Shown: positions 1 to 10,326 of the stretch, piece by piece | How the letters are laid out: each line of letters begins with the position of its first letter | Position numbering within the stretch: position 1 is the stretch's first letter | Assembly (NCBI RefSeq): GCF_008632955.1 | Contig: NZ_CP043959.1 | Span: 1,798,001-1,862,000 of the forward strand | Direction: 5' to 3' | DNA: 64,000 bases | Source of the DNA: Streptomyces tendae | Lineage (GTDB): Bacteria; Actinomycetota; Actinomycetes; Streptomycetales; Streptomycetaceae | Translations under genes and position numbers: made by a program | Notes under the pieces: model-generated | Told to the model about the DNA's origin: nothing | The model's database searches: none | The model's input: only the letters and a program-made list of their open reading frames with translations

Positions 1-681
1 GGCTTCACCGCACGCCGGATCACCTTCGCCAACGACTGGCTGCGCGCCGACCACCCCGGCATCAGCGGCACCCAGGCCGTCGCCGTCAAGGTGACCGGTG
101 ACCGCAGCGCCTTCCTGCACTGCCGGTTCCTCGGCCACCAGGACACCCTCTACGCCGACTCGGCCTCCCCGGACACCGTCGCCCGCCAGTACTTCGCCCA
201 CTGCTACGCCGAGGGGGACGTCGACTTCGTCTTCGGCCGGGCCACCGCCGTCTTCGAGCGGTGCCGGTTCCACACGCTGACCCGCCCCGACCTCACCTCC
301 GCCCCTCACGGCTTCGTCTTCGCCCCCTCCACCGCCGGGGCCAACCCGCGCGGCTTCCTGGTGACGCACAGCCGGATCACCAGCCAGGCTCCCGACGGCC
401 ACTACAAGCTGGCCCGCCCCTGGGTGCCCAGCTCCGATCCGACGGCCCGGCCCATGCTCACCGTCCGTGAGACACGACTCGGCGCGGGCATCGACGCCGT
501 GGCGCCCTACACGGACATGGCGAGCGGCCACCCCTGGCAGGACCAGCGGTTCGCCGAGTACCGCAACACCGGCGCCGGCGCGGTGGTCACGGTCCCCGCC
601 AACCGGCCACAGCTCACCCCGGCCCAGGCTGCGGCGCACACCCCTCGGGCCTACCTCGGCGACCGGCGGTCCCGGGCATGA
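1..681 (+). CDS. Pectinesterase (pectin methylesterase), 5' end outside window
   Basis: This is the C-terminal part of a carbohydrate esterase family 8 pectinesterase. The enzyme demethylates plant homogalacturonan and is normally secreted. The frame is open from base 1, so the start and any signal peptide lie upstream of the window. The right-handed beta-helix active-site signatures are present: GHQDTLYAD (QDT of the first catalytic region), VDFVFGRA (second catalytic Asp) and the substrate-binding RPW. The stop overlaps the start of the next gene in an ATGA junction, so the two are probably translated together. The family call is firm; the exact substrate is inferred from the family. Confidence 0.88.
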   Translation, partial: GFTARRITFANDWLRADHPGISGTQAVAVKVTGDRSAFLHCRFLGHQDTLYADSASPDTVARQYFAHCYAEGDVDFVFGRATAVFERCRFHTLTRPDLTSAPHGFVFAPSTAGANPRGFLVTHSRITSQAPDGHYKLARPWVPSSDPTARPMLTVRETRLGAGIDAVAPYTDMASGHPWQDQRFAEYRNTGAGAVVTVPANRPQLTPAQAAAHTPRAYLGDRRSRA

Positions 682-1748
682 CCTCCGTGCCCGGACCGCC
701 CGGCCTGCTCGACGCGCTCAAGGACGACCTGACGTTCCCGCTCGCCTGGGGCACCTCGCCCGTCCGCGACCTCGCGCGCTGGCGCCGGGCGGCCCGGGCC
801 ACGGTCGAGGGCCTGCTCGTCGTACCGTCCGAACCCACCACGCCGTACGACCCCGTGCACATCGCGGGCCCGGAAGGCGACGGCTACGCGCGGGAGTTGG
901 TGGAGGTCTCCCTCACCCGCCGCACCCGGGTCCGCGGCGCCCTGCTCACCCCGCACGGCCCCGGCCCCTTCCCGGCGGTCCTGCTGCTGCACGACCACGG
1001 ATCCCGGTTCGACATCGGCAAGGAGAAGTGCGTACGGCCCTGGTACGACGACATCCGGCTGGCCTCCGCCGAGGAGTGGGCCGGGCGCCACTTCGACGGG
1101 CGGTTCCCCGGCGACGAACTCGCCCGCCGCGGCCACGTCGTGCTCTGTCTCGACGCGCTCGGCTGGGGCGAACGCGGTCCGCTCGTATACGAAGAGCAGC
1201 AGGCGCTCGCGAGCACCCTCTACAATCTGGGCTCCTCCCTCGCCGGACTGCACGCCCGCGAGGACCAGCGCGCCGCGGCCTTCCTCGCGGGGCTCGACCG
1301 GGTGGACGCCCGCCGGGTCGCCACCGCCGGCTGGTCCATGGGCGGCTACCGCGCCTGGCAGGCCGCCGCGCTCAGCGACCACGTGACGGCCGCGGCGAGC
1401 GTGTGCTGGATGACCGGGCTGAAGCAGATGACGGTGCCCGGCAACAACACCCTGCGCGGCCAGTCGGCCTTCCACATGCTGCACCCCGGACTCGCCCGCC
1501 ACCTGGACATTCCCGATGTGGCGAGCCTCGCCGCCCCCAAGCCGATGCTGTTCTTCCACGGCGCCCGCGACCCCCACTTCCCCGCCGACGGGGTGCGTCA
1601 CGCGTACGCCAGGCTGCGCACGGTCTGGCGGGCCTGGGGCGCCGAGGAGCGGCTGCGGCTGCGGGTCTGGCCCGAGCACGGCCACACCTTCGGCTCCCCG
1701 ATGCAGGACGAGCTGTACGCCTGGCTGGACTCCGCGCCGCACGCGTGA
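678..1748 (+). CDS. Alpha/beta-hydrolase, dienelactone hydrolase/acetyl esterase type
   Basis: The 356-residue protein has an alpha/beta-hydrolase core. The nucleophile elbow is GWSMGG, with a likely catalytic Asp in HGARDPHF and a His in EHGHTF near the C terminus. No signal peptide or membrane segment is visible. The start codon overlaps the pectinesterase stop by four bases, so the enzyme probably finishes deacylation of plant-cell-wall oligosaccharides after uptake or at the cell surface; that role is inferred from context. A strong hairpin follows the stop at 1761-1783. Other esterase or peptidase activities in this superfamily cannot be excluded. Confidence 0.75.
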   Translation: MTSVPGPPGLLDALKDDLTFPLAWGTSPVRDLARWRRAARATVEGLLVVPSEPTTPYDPVHIAGPEGDGYARELVEVSLTRRTRVRGALLTPHGPGPFPAVLLLHDHGSRFDIGKEKCVRPWYDDIRLASAEEWAGRHFDGRFPGDELARRGHVVLCLDALGWGERGPLVYEEQQALASTLYNLGSSLAGLHAREDQRAAAFLAGLDRVDARRVATAGWSMGGYRAWQAAALSDHVTAAASVCWMTGLKQMTVPGNNTLRGQSAFHMLHPGLARHLDIPDVASLAAPKPMLFFHGARDPHFPADGVRHAYARLRTVWRAWGAEERLRLRVWPEHGHTFGSPMQDELYAWLDSAPHA

Positions 1749-1760
1749 CGCCCCGTGCGA

Positions 1761-1783
1761 CGGGCCGGACGGTGTCCGGCCCG
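1761..1783 (+). terminator. Hairpin terminator after the pectinesterase-esterase pair
   Basis: GGGCCGGAC and GTCCGGCCC form a perfect 9-base stem around a GGT loop, extended by an outer C-G pair. It starts 12 bases after the hydrolase stop. As is usual in Streptomyces there is no U tract. Confidence 0.7.
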
Positions 1784-1892
1784 CCGGTATGCCAATCCGT
1801 CACACGAAGCACACCGGAACGACGTACGGCACGGGCACAATCCAGCCAGCGTTCAGCAGATCATCATCTCCCGCTCATCGAGGAGCAGTTGC

Positions 1893-3340
<1,448 letters not shown>

Positions 3341-3344
<4 letters not shown>

Positions 3345-4222
3345 TAGGAGGCCGCCGGCCGGAACGCGGCGGCGTGGTCGGCGGCCCAGCGGCGGAACGT
3401 CCGCGCCTCACCGAGGAGGTCGGCAACGGCGGTGGTCACGTGGGCGGGCCGTCCGACCGCCGCGTTCCACGCGCCGAGCAGCATGTCCACCACCGCGCCG
3501 GGCGCGCTGCCGTCCGACAGGCGGCGGAACTCCTCCGGAGTCATCTCCTCGAAGGGGACCGGGAGTCCCAGGGCCTCCCCGACGGCCCGTACCTGCGCGG
3601 CCTGGGTCATCGACTCGGGGCCGGTGAGCACATGGTCACCTCCGGCGAGGTCAGGGTCGTACAGCGTGCGCGCCGCGACGGCCGCGACGTCCCGGTCGTC
3701 GACCGGCGCCGTCTCGGCGGCCCCGTAGGGCCACCGGACGGTCTGGCCGGCGCGGATCGCGGGTGCCCACCAGGCCAGCGCGTTCGACGCGAGCATGCCG
3801 GGCCGGAGAACTGTCGCCTCCGGCCCGGCCGCCGCGATCAGCCGTTCGACGTGCGCGTGCAGATCCGCCATGGGGTTGGGCTGCTGGAAGAAGGGGTGCG
3901 GAGTCCGGTGCGGGGAGGAGAGGAAGACGACCCGCCGTACCCGGGCCGCCAGGCGTTCGACGACCGCCGCCGCGGTGTCGGGCGGAGCCGTCCAGACGAG
4001 GAAGACGGCACCCGCGCCCGTCAGCGCCGGATCCAGGGACTCGGGCTCGGTGAGGTCGCCGGTGAAGACCTCGGCCTGCGCGGGAAGCGTCGCCGCCGCG
4101 TCCGGGCGGCGGACGAGGGCGCGGACCGGTACGCCCGCGTCGAGCAGCCGGCCGACGACCAGGCGGCCGATCCGGCCCGTCGCCCCGGTCACCAGCACGG
4201 GAGGAGTGTTCGTGGGATGCAT
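3341..4222 (-). CDS. NmrA-like NAD(P)-binding oxidoreductase
   Basis: The protein has 293 residues. The N-terminal Rossmann glycine motif is VLVTGATGRIGR, followed by a basic RALVRRP turn that favours NADP. This is the atypical SDR/NmrA family, which includes quinone reductases and redox-sensing proteins. No Tyr-x-x-x-Lys catalytic pair stands out, as is usual for NmrA-like members. It is divergent from a TetR regulator (62-base gap) and a near-perfect inverted repeat lies between the starts, so it is very likely the target of that regulator. The substrate is unknown. Confidence 0.8.
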
Positions 4223-4237
4223 GCCGCCATGAAAACG

Positions 4238-4265
4238 TTACTCGGTTAAAAAAGCAACTGAGTAA
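4238..4265. promoter_or_regulatory. Palindromic operator between NmrA-like gene and TetR gene
   Basis: TTACTCGGTT and AACTGAGTAA form inverted arms of 10 bases (one mismatch) around an 8-base A-rich spacer. The repeat sits centrally in the 62-base divergent intergenic region. Its position and dyad symmetry fit a TetR-family binding site controlling both genes; the binding itself is inferred. Confidence 0.65.
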
Positions 4266-4284
4266 GAAATGTTACGGTGGGTGC

Positions 4285-4881
4285 ATGCACGAGCCGACGG
4301 GACTGCGCGCCCGCAAGAAGCAGCGGACGCGCGACGCGATCGCCGACGCGGCCGTCTCGCTGTTCCTGGAACACGGCTTCGACCGCGTCTCGGTGAACGA
4401 TGTCGCCGCGGCGGCCGAGATCTCCAAGCCGACCCTTTTCCGGTACTTCCCCACCAAGGAAGACCTGGTGCTGCACCGGTTCAAGGACCACCAGGGCGAG
4501 GCCGCACGGGTCGTCCGCGACCGCGCTCCCGGCGAGGAGCCGATGACGGCACTGCACCGGCACTTCCGGGCCGGACTCGACCGGCGCGACCCCGTCACCG
4601 GCCTCAACGACCACCCCGAGGTGGTCGCCTTCCACCGGCTGGTGTTCGGCACCCCGAGCCTCGCCGGACGCCTCGCGCGGTACCGGCTGGAGGACGAGGA
4701 GGCACTGGCGGACGCCCTCGGCGAAGGGATCGAGGCGCGCCTGCGGGCCGCCCAGGCGCTCGCCGTTCTCCAGGTCCTCGCCCGCGCCAACTGGCAGCGG
4801 ATCGCCGGCGGCCGGACCGCGGGGGACGTCCACCCCGAGGCGGTGGCCGACGCCGATCTCGCGTTCGGCCGGCTCCGCTGA
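4285..4881 (+). CDS. TetR-family transcriptional regulator
   Basis: The 198-residue protein has a typical N-terminal TetR helix-turn-helix at about residues 12-58, with VNDVAAAAEISKPTLFRYFP as the recognition region. The divergent C-terminal half binds an unknown ligand. No clear ribosome-binding site precedes ATG 4285, so the message may be leaderless or weakly initiated. The gene is divergent from the NmrA-like oxidoreductase and most likely represses both through the palindrome at 4238-4265. It converges on the penicillin-binding protein gene. Confidence 0.88.
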   Translation: MHEPTGLRARKKQRTRDAIADAAVSLFLEHGFDRVSVNDVAAAAEISKPTLFRYFPTKEDLVLHRFKDHQGEAARVVRDRAPGEEPMTALHRHFRAGLDRRDPVTGLNDHPEVVAFHRLVFGTPSLAGRLARYRLEDEEALADALGEGIEARLRAAQALAVLQVLARANWQRIAGGRTAGDVHPEAVADADLAFGRLR

Positions 4882-4933
4882 CGCGGACGGGCCGTCCCCG
4901 GAAGTCGGAGGGCGGCCCGGCGCTGTGCGGCGG

Positions 4934-6391
4934 TCAGTCGTGGAGGGCTGCCTTCATCGTTGCCCTGGCGATCGGGGCCGCCAGGCCGTTGCCGCTGACC
5001 TCCGAGCGGGCCGCGTCGGACTGCTCGACCAGGACCGCCACGGCGACCTTCCTGCCGTTCGAGTCCGACTCGCCGTACGAGGTGAACCAGGCGTACGGCG
5101 TCTTGCTGTTGTTCTCGCCGTGCTGCGCCGTGCCGGTCTTGCCGCCCACCGTGGCGCCGGAGATCTGCGCGTTGGTGCCCGTGCCCTCCGAGACCACCGT
5201 CTCCATCGCCGACCGGAGCTGCTCGGCGGTCGACCCGCTGACGATCCGCCGGGCCGACGCGTCCTCGTCGTGGTCCTCCAGCACGTCGCCGCCGCTGTCG
5301 GTCACCCGGGACACCATGTGCGGCGACATCAGCTCACCGCCGTTGGCGAGGGCCGCGGAGACCATCGCGATCTGCAGCGGCGTCGCCGTCACGTCGAACT
5401 GGCCGATGCCGCTGAGCGCGGTCTGCGCCTTGTCCATGTCCGAGGGGTAGACGCTCGGGTAGGCCCGCACCGGCACGTCCTGCTTCTCGTCGTTGAAGCC
5501 GAACTTCTCCGCCATCGCCCGCACCTTGTCCTGCCCCAGGTCGACGGCCATCTTCCCGAAGACGTTGTTGCAGGAGTACTGCAGCCCGACCCGGATCGAG
5601 GCGTTCTCGCAGGGCGCGGACGGGTTCTCGTTGCCGAGGTCCCTGCTCGTGCCCGGCAGCGGGTAGGGATCGGGGCTGTCGGTCGGGGCGTCCACCGACG
5701 CGTACAGGCCGTCCTCCAGCGCGGCCGCCGCCACGACCAGCTTGAACGTCGAGCCCGGCGGCAGGGGCTGGCGCAGCGCGCGGTTGGTCAGCGGCTTGTC
5801 CTTGTCCGCGTTGAGCCGCGTCCAGGCCTCACCCGCGGTGTTCGCGTCGGTCAGCGCCGTCGGGTCGTACGACGGGGTGGACACCGCGGCGAGGATCCGG
5901 CCCGTCTCCGGGTCGATGGCCACCGCGGCGCCCTTCTTGTCGCCGAGCGCCTCGTACGCCGCCTTCTGCACCGCCGGGTCGATCGTCGTCACCACGTTCC
6001 CCGGGCCGGCCCGCCGGTCGGTGACGGTGTCCATCACCGTCTTCAGCCGGGTGTCGGTGCCGTTGAGCAGGTCCGCGTAGATGCCCTCCAGCTGGGTCGG
6101 GGCGTAGGCCTGCGAGGCGTAGCCCGTCACCGCCGCGTACAGCGGTCCGTTCGTGTAGGTGCGCTTGTACGCGAGGTCGCCGCCCTTCGTCCGCGCCGAG
6201 CCGGTGATCGCCTCACCGCCCACGACGATGTTCCCGAGCGGCTCCGCGTACGTCTCGATCGCGTTGCGCCGGTTGTCCTTGTCGTCCGCCAGTGCCCGGC
6301 CCTCGTAGAACTGCACCCAGGTCGCCCGCACCAGCAGGGCGAGCACCAGGAGCAGGGTGAAGACGGAGGCACGCCTGATGGTCCTGTTCAT
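4934..6391 (-). CDS. Penicillin-binding protein, PbpA/FtsI-like transpeptidase
   Basis: This is a 485-residue class B penicillin-binding protein, which cross-links peptidoglycan outside the membrane. One N-terminal membrane anchor lies at about residues 10-25. The active-site motifs are complete: STFK at 214-217 (acylated Ser), SCN at 273-275 and KTG at 418-420. Length and layout match actinobacterial PbpA proteins. It stands alone rather than in the usual ftsW/rodA-pknB cluster, so it is probably an extra paralogue used in growth or sporulation; that role is inferred. The 254-base upstream gap probably contains its promoter. Confidence 0.88.
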   Translation of the reverse strand: MNRTIRRASVFTLLLVLALLVRATWVQFYEGRALADDKDNRRNAIETYAEPLGNIVVGGEAITGSARTKGGDLAYKRTYTNGPLYAAVTGYASQAYAPTQLEGIYADLLNGTDTRLKTVMDTVTDRRAGPGNVVTTIDPAVQKAAYEALGDKKGAAVAIDPETGRILAAVSTPSYDPTALTDANTAGEAWTRLNADKDKPLTNRALRQPLPPGSTFKLVVAAAALEDGLYASVDAPTDSPDPYPLPGTSRDLGNENPSAPCENASIRVGLQYSCNNVFGKMAVDLGQDKVRAMAEKFGFNDEKQDVPVRAYPSVYPSDMDKAQTALSGIGQFDVTATPLQIAMVSAALANGGELMSPHMVSRVTDSGGDVLEDHDEDASARRIVSGSTAEQLRSAMETVVSEGTGTNAQISGATVGGKTGTAQHGENNSKTPYAWFTSYGESDSNGRKVAVAVLVEQSDAARSEVSGNGLAAPIARATMKAALHD

Positions 6392-6562
6392 CGCGTCCGG
6401 ACAGACGAGCGGGAGGGGGCGGAGCGTTCCCGTCCGCCCGAATTCTCATCGGCTGTTCATACGGCCCTCCGCCGGGCGTGAGCCCGCTCACCCCGCCGCG
6501 CGGGACCAGGCACACCCGTCGCGTTCGGGCCCGCCGCGGGTGCGGGTCGGTGAGGGCTCGGC

Positions 6563-6582
6563 GCGCGGTTCCCCGCGCCCCT
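6563..6582. repeat. Short GC-rich hairpin of a dispersed Streptomyces repeat
   Basis: GCGCGG and CCGCGC flank TTCC in the gap between the GNAT gene and the penicillin-binding protein gene. I recognise this element as one found in many Streptomyces intergenic regions. It could act as a terminator for the GNAT transcript. The rest of the 254-base gap shows only possible promoter DNA near 6392-6480. Confidence 0.45.
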
Positions 6583-6645
6583 GGGTGAGCCGTCCGACCC
6601 GGCGTCCTGGGATCACCGGTCCCGCGAGCACCCCCGCGGGGTGGG

Positions 6646-7119
6646 TCAGCGCTCCAGTCCGAGCACCAGCTCGTCGGTCTCCGCACCCCGCCCCGGCGCG
6701 TACGCCCTGGCCTTCCCGGTGACCTCGAAGCCGCACTTGCGCAGCACCCGCAGCGAGCCCGCGTTGTCCTCGGCCACGCGCGCGTACAGCGGACGGTCGG
6801 TCACCTCCGCCAGCAGGGCGCGCAGCGCGGCCGTGGCGATGCCCTTGCCCCAACAGGCGCGGTCGATCCAGTACGTCACCTCACGCTCGCCCGCCTCGCC
6901 GTAGACGGACGCCGTCCCCACCACGTCGCCGTCCGCGAGGACGGTGCGCGCCACGATCCCGGGCGAGCTGCGGATGTGCGCCCAGTGGGCGTCGAAGCGG
7001 TCCCGGTCGGCGGGGTCCTCCGGGGTGAAGGCGGCCATGCGCAGCGCCTCCGGGTCGTTCATCTGCCGGTAGAAGACGGGCAGGTCGCTGTCGTGCACCG
7101 GGCGCAGGGCGACGTCCAC
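6646..7119 (-). CDS. GNAT-family N-acetyltransferase
   Basis: The 157-residue cytoplasmic protein has the RimJ/RimL-like GNAT fold. Motif A is WIDRACWGKGIATAALRALL (acetyl-CoA pyrophosphate-binding loop). Motif B appears as ARVAEDNAGSLRVLRKCGF. It would transfer an acetyl group from acetyl-CoA to an amine or a protein N terminus; the substrate cannot be read from the sequence. It starts three bases downstream of the IclR regulator stop on the same strand and may be co-transcribed with it. Confidence 0.82.
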   Translation of the reverse strand: MDVALRPVHDSDLPVFYRQMNDPEALRMAAFTPEDPADRDRFDAHWAHIRSSPGIVARTVLADGDVVGTASVYGEAGEREVTYWIDRACWGKGIATAALRALLAEVTDRPLYARVAEDNAGSLRVLRKCGFEVTGKARAYAPGRGAETDELVLGLER

Positions 7120-7122
7120 GGG

Positions 7123-7896
7123 TCAGAGCCTCCGGGTGGCCAGGGTCAGCCGGTCGCGGGCGTCGAACAGGGCGTCCTTCACCATCTGTTCGTGCGCCGG
7201 GGTGAGCCGGGCGACGGGCACCGAGCAGCTGATGGCGTCCCGCGCGGGCGTGCGGTAGGGGATCGCCACACCGAAGCAGCGCAGCCCCAGCGTGTTCTCC
7301 TCGCGGTCCACGGCGAAGCCCTGCTCCCGCACCTGGTGCAGCTCCTCGATGAGCTTCTCCCGGTCGGTGATGGTGTTCTCGGTGAGCGCGGGCAGGGTCT
7401 CGGGGAGCATCTTGCGCACCTGCTCGTCCGTGTACGTGCTCAGCAGCGCCTTGCCCAGCGACGTCGAGTGGGCGGGCAGCCGGCGGCCGACCCGGGTGAA
7501 GGGGCGCAGGTAGTGCTGGGACTGGCGGGTGGCGAGGTAGACGACGTTGGTGCCGTCGAGGCGCGCCAGATGGATGGTCTCGGTGGTGTCGTCGGAGAGC
7601 CGGTCCAGCGTGGGCCGGGCCGCCGCGACGACCTCGTCCCCGTCGATGTACGACGTGCCGACCAGCAGCGCCCGCACGCCGATGCCGTACCGGGTGCCCG
7701 TCGCGTCCGTCTCCACCCAGCCGAGGTCGACCAGCGTGCGCAGCAGCATGTACAGGCTGGACTTGGGGTAGCCGACGGCCTCCTGGACCGCCGCCAGGGA
7801 GTGCATCCCGGGGCGCCCGGCGAAGTATTCGAGCAGTTCAACGGTCCGCACCGCGGACTTGACCTGCGCCCCGCCGCCTGTCTCGCCAGCCGACAT
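7123..7896 (-). CDS. IclR-family transcriptional regulator
   Basis: The 257-residue regulator has an N-terminal winged helix (about residues 10-70, including SLAAVQEAVGYPKSSLYMLL) and a C-terminal IclR effector domain with the usual DREENTLGLRCFGVAIPYR stretch. I chose ATG 7896 because a GAAGGGG-type site lies just upstream and the family N terminus begins here. It is divergent from an aldehyde dehydrogenase gene with a palindrome between them. It therefore probably controls that gene in response to a sugar acid or aromatic intermediate (inferred). Confidence 0.87.
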   Translation of the reverse strand: MSAGETGGGAQVKSAVRTVELLEYFAGRPGMHSLAAVQEAVGYPKSSLYMLLRTLVDLGWVETDATGTRYGIGVRALLVGTSYIDGDEVVAAARPTLDRLSDDTTETIHLARLDGTNVVYLATRQSQHYLRPFTRVGRRLPAHSTSLGKALLSTYTDEQVRKMLPETLPALTENTITDREKLIEELHQVREQGFAVDREENTLGLRCFGVAIPYRTPARDAISCSVPVARLTPAHEQMVKDALFDARDRLTLATRRL

Positions 7897-7957
7897 CGCC
7901 CTTGACCCCTTCGTTCGCCGGGAAATAGTCTCCGAAGCGCATTCATCCACAGAGACG

Positions 7958-7977
7958 GTGTTCAGTATATCGAACAC
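7958..7977. promoter_or_regulatory. Palindromic operator between iclR-type gene and dehydrogenase gene
   Basis: GTGTTC and GAACAC form a perfect inverted repeat around an 8-base AT-rich centre that contains TATA. It lies in the divergent intergenic region 7897-8037. IclR proteins bind short palindromes like this; binding here is inferred from position. Confidence 0.6.
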
Positions 7978-8037
7978 TCCCGTGGACGACGTACATACTG
8001 CGGCATTGCATGCGGCATTCAAGTGGAGGGACCCGCG

Positions 8038-9567
8038 GTGGCAGCAGCACCAGTCTGGAGTGTCGACCCCCGAACCGGGAAGCAGCGTGAGCAGGTTGCG
8101 GTGGAGGCCACAGCCCAGGAGGTGGACGCCGCCGTCCGGGCCGCCGAGGAGGCGCGCGAGGCGCTGACCGACCGCACCGTCCGCGCCGCCTTCCTGCGGT
8201 CCGCCGCCGACGAACTGGAGGCCGCCCGCGACCGGCTCGTCGAAGCTGCCGACGCCGAGACGGCGCTCGGCCCGGTCCGGCTCACCGGCGAACTCGCCCG
8301 CACCTGCTACCAGCTGCGCGCCTTCGCCGGCATCGTCGAGGAGGGCGCCTTCCTCGACGTCGTCATCGACCACCCCGACGACACCGCCACCCCGCCGATC
8401 CCGGACCTGCGCCGCTACAAGATCCCCCTGGGCGTGGTCGCCGTCTACTCGGCGTCCAACTTCCCCTTCGCCTTCTCCGTGGCCGGCGGCGACACCGCGA
8501 GCGCGCTCGCGGCCGGCTGCCCCGTCGTCGTCAAGGCCCACCCCGACCACCCCGCCCTGTCGGAACTGGTCGCCCGGGTGATCCGGCGGGCCGCAGCCCG
8601 GCACGCGGTCCCCGACGGAGTGCTCGGCCTGGTGCACGGCTTCGAGGCCGGCCTGGAGCTCATCCGGCACCCGCGGGTCGCGGCGGCCGGCTTCACCGGC
8701 TCCGTCCGCGGCGGCCGGGCCCTCTTCGACGCGGCCGCCGCCCGGCCCGTCCCCATCCCCTTCCACGGCGAACTGGGCTCGCTGAACCCGGTCGTCGTCA
8801 CCGAGGCCGCCGCCGCCGAGCGCGGCGAGGCCATCGGCGCCGGGCTGGCCGGCTCGATGACGCTGGGCGTCGGCCAGTTCTGCGTGAAGCCCGGCCTGGT
8901 CCTCGCCCCCGCCTCCGCGGCCGGCGACGCGCTGCTGAAGTCCCTCACGGACGCCGTCAGCGACACCGACCCGGGCGTACTGCTCGACCACCGCATGCGC
9001 GACAACTTCCTCGCCGGGGTCACCGAGCGCGCCCAACTGCCGGACGTGGAGTCCCCCGTGACGGCGGGCGCGGGCGGCGACCACACCGTCAGCGCCGGCT
9101 TCCTCACCGTCCCGGCCGAGCGGCTGACCCGCGAGGGCGACCACGACCTGCTGATCGAGGAGTGCTTCGGGCCGGTCACCGTCGTGGCCCGCTACACGGA
9201 CGAGGCCGAGGTGCGGGCGGTGCTGACCCGGCTCCCCGGTAACCTCACGGCGACCGTGCAGCTGTCCTCCGAGGAGGCGGCGGGACACGGCAGCGGAGCC
9301 GAACTGGTGCGGGAGCTGACGCCCCTCGCGGGACGCGTGCTCGTGAACGGCTGGCCGACGGGTGTCGCCGTCGCCCCGGCCCAGCACCACGGCGGCCCCT
9401 ACCCGGCGACGACCTCCACGTCCACGTCGGTGGGCGGCACGGCCATCGAGCGCTGGCTGCGGCCCGTCGTCTACCAGGGCACCCCGGAGGCGCTGCTGCC
9501 CCCGGAGCTCAGGGACGACAACCCGCTCGGGCTGCCCCGCCGGTTCAACGGCCGCCTGGAGCGCTGA
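8038..9567 (+). CDS. Aldehyde dehydrogenase, alpha-ketoglutarate semialdehyde dehydrogenase type
   Basis: This 509-residue NAD(P)-dependent aldehyde dehydrogenase has its catalytic Cys at residue 282 (GQFCVKPG) and its general-base Glu at residue 245 (HGELGS). The divergence from the classical motif is typical of the ketoglutarate-semialdehyde dehydrogenase subfamily, which ends oxidative degradation of sugar acids such as glucarate or galactarate and of pentoses. I chose GTG 8038 over GTG 8023 because GGAGGG at 8025-8030 sits 7 bases before it. The divergent IclR gene fits a catabolic role. The substrate is inferred. Confidence 0.83.
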   Translation: MAAAPVWSVDPRTGKQREQVAVEATAQEVDAAVRAAEEAREALTDRTVRAAFLRSAADELEAARDRLVEAADAETALGPVRLTGELARTCYQLRAFAGIVEEGAFLDVVIDHPDDTATPPIPDLRRYKIPLGVVAVYSASNFPFAFSVAGGDTASALAAGCPVVVKAHPDHPALSELVARVIRRAAARHAVPDGVLGLVHGFEAGLELIRHPRVAAAGFTGSVRGGRALFDAAAARPVPIPFHGELGSLNPVVVTEAAAAERGEAIGAGLAGSMTLGVGQFCVKPGLVLAPASAAGDALLKSLTDAVSDTDPGVLLDHRMRDNFLAGVTERAQLPDVESPVTAGAGGDHTVSAGFLTVPAERLTREGDHDLLIEECFGPVTVVARYTDEAEVRAVLTRLPGNLTATVQLSSEEAAGHGSGAELVRELTPLAGRVLVNGWPTGVAVAPAQHHGGPYPATTSTSTSVGGTAIERWLRPVVYQGTPEALLPPELRDDNPLGLPRRFNGRLER

Positions 9568-9573
9568 CCCCGC

Positions 9574-10236
9574 TCACCCGCCGGTCGGCTCCAGGCCCGC
9601 GTCGCGGGCCAGGAGCGCGGCCTGCACCCGGTTGTCGCAGTCCAGCTTGGTCAGGATGCGGCTGACGTACGTCTTCACCGTGGCCTCGCTCATGTGCAGC
9701 CGGGCCCCGGCGTCCGCGTTGGACAGGCCCTCCCCGAGCAGGGCCAGCACCTGGCGCTCCCGCTCGGTGAGGCCGGTCAGCCGGCGGCGTGCCTCCTCGC
9801 CGCGCGCGGTCGCGGCGGGGGAGGCGAGGGTGTCCACCACGTGCCGGGTGGCGGCCGGGGAGAGGTAGGCGTTGCCGGCCGCCGCCGCGCGGACCGCGTG
9901 GATCAGCTCCTGCGGCGCGGAGTCCTTCAGCAGGAAGCCCGCACCGCCGTGGCCCAGCGCCCGCAGCACGTTCTCCCGCTCCCCGAACGTGGTCAGGATC
10001 AGCACCCGCACCCCCGGCGCGGCCCGGCCCATCTCGGCCAGCGCGGTCAGTCCGTCCATCACCGGCATCTGGATGTCCAGCAGCGCCACGTCGACCGCGG
10101 TGGCGCGCGCCGTCTCCACGGCCTCCCGGCCGTCGCGCGCCTCGGCGACGACGTCGATGTCGTCGGCCGAGGTGAGGATCATCCGTATGCCGGCCCGGAT
10201 GAGCGGCTCGTCGTCGGCGACGAGGACCCGGATCAC
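9574..10236 (-). CDS. NarL/LuxR-type response regulator
   Basis: The 220-residue regulator has an N-terminal receiver domain: the acidic pair is in VADDEP, the phosphoacceptor Asp in LLDIQMP, and the conserved Lys in LLKDSAP. A C-terminal LuxR helix-turn-helix contains LTERERQVLALLGEGLSN and ATVKTYVSRILTKL. I chose GTG 10236 because AGGAGG precedes it. It lies downstream of the histidine kinase, which is its probable partner. The gene converges on the aldehyde dehydrogenase with only 6 bases between the stops. Confidence 0.9.
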   Translation of the reverse strand: MIRVLVADDEPLIRAGIRMILTSADDIDVVAEARDGREAVETARATAVDVALLDIQMPVMDGLTALAEMGRAAPGVRVLILTTFGERENVLRALGHGGAGFLLKDSAPQELIHAVRAAAAGNAYLSPAATRHVVDTLASPAATARGEEARRRLTGLTERERQVLALLGEGLSNADAGARLHMSEATVKTYVSRILTKLDCDNRVQAALLARDAGLEPTGG

Positions 10237-10326
10237 GCGGCCTCCTGCGCGGTGTCGGTGGGACGGCTGAGGGCGAAGCCCTGCCATCATGCCCGATCCC
10301 GCCGCCGTGCCGGGGCCGGCCGTCCG

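Noticed and set aside
6392..6645. Small open frames in the gap before the penicillin-binding protein gene
   Set aside because: They are Arg/Pro-rich frames through a dispersed repeat, with no start signal.
7123..9390. 755-codon minus-strand frame running from the dehydrogenase region into the IclR gene
   Set aside because: Only the part from 7896 has homology-like sense. The upstream part is antisense to the aldehyde dehydrogenase.
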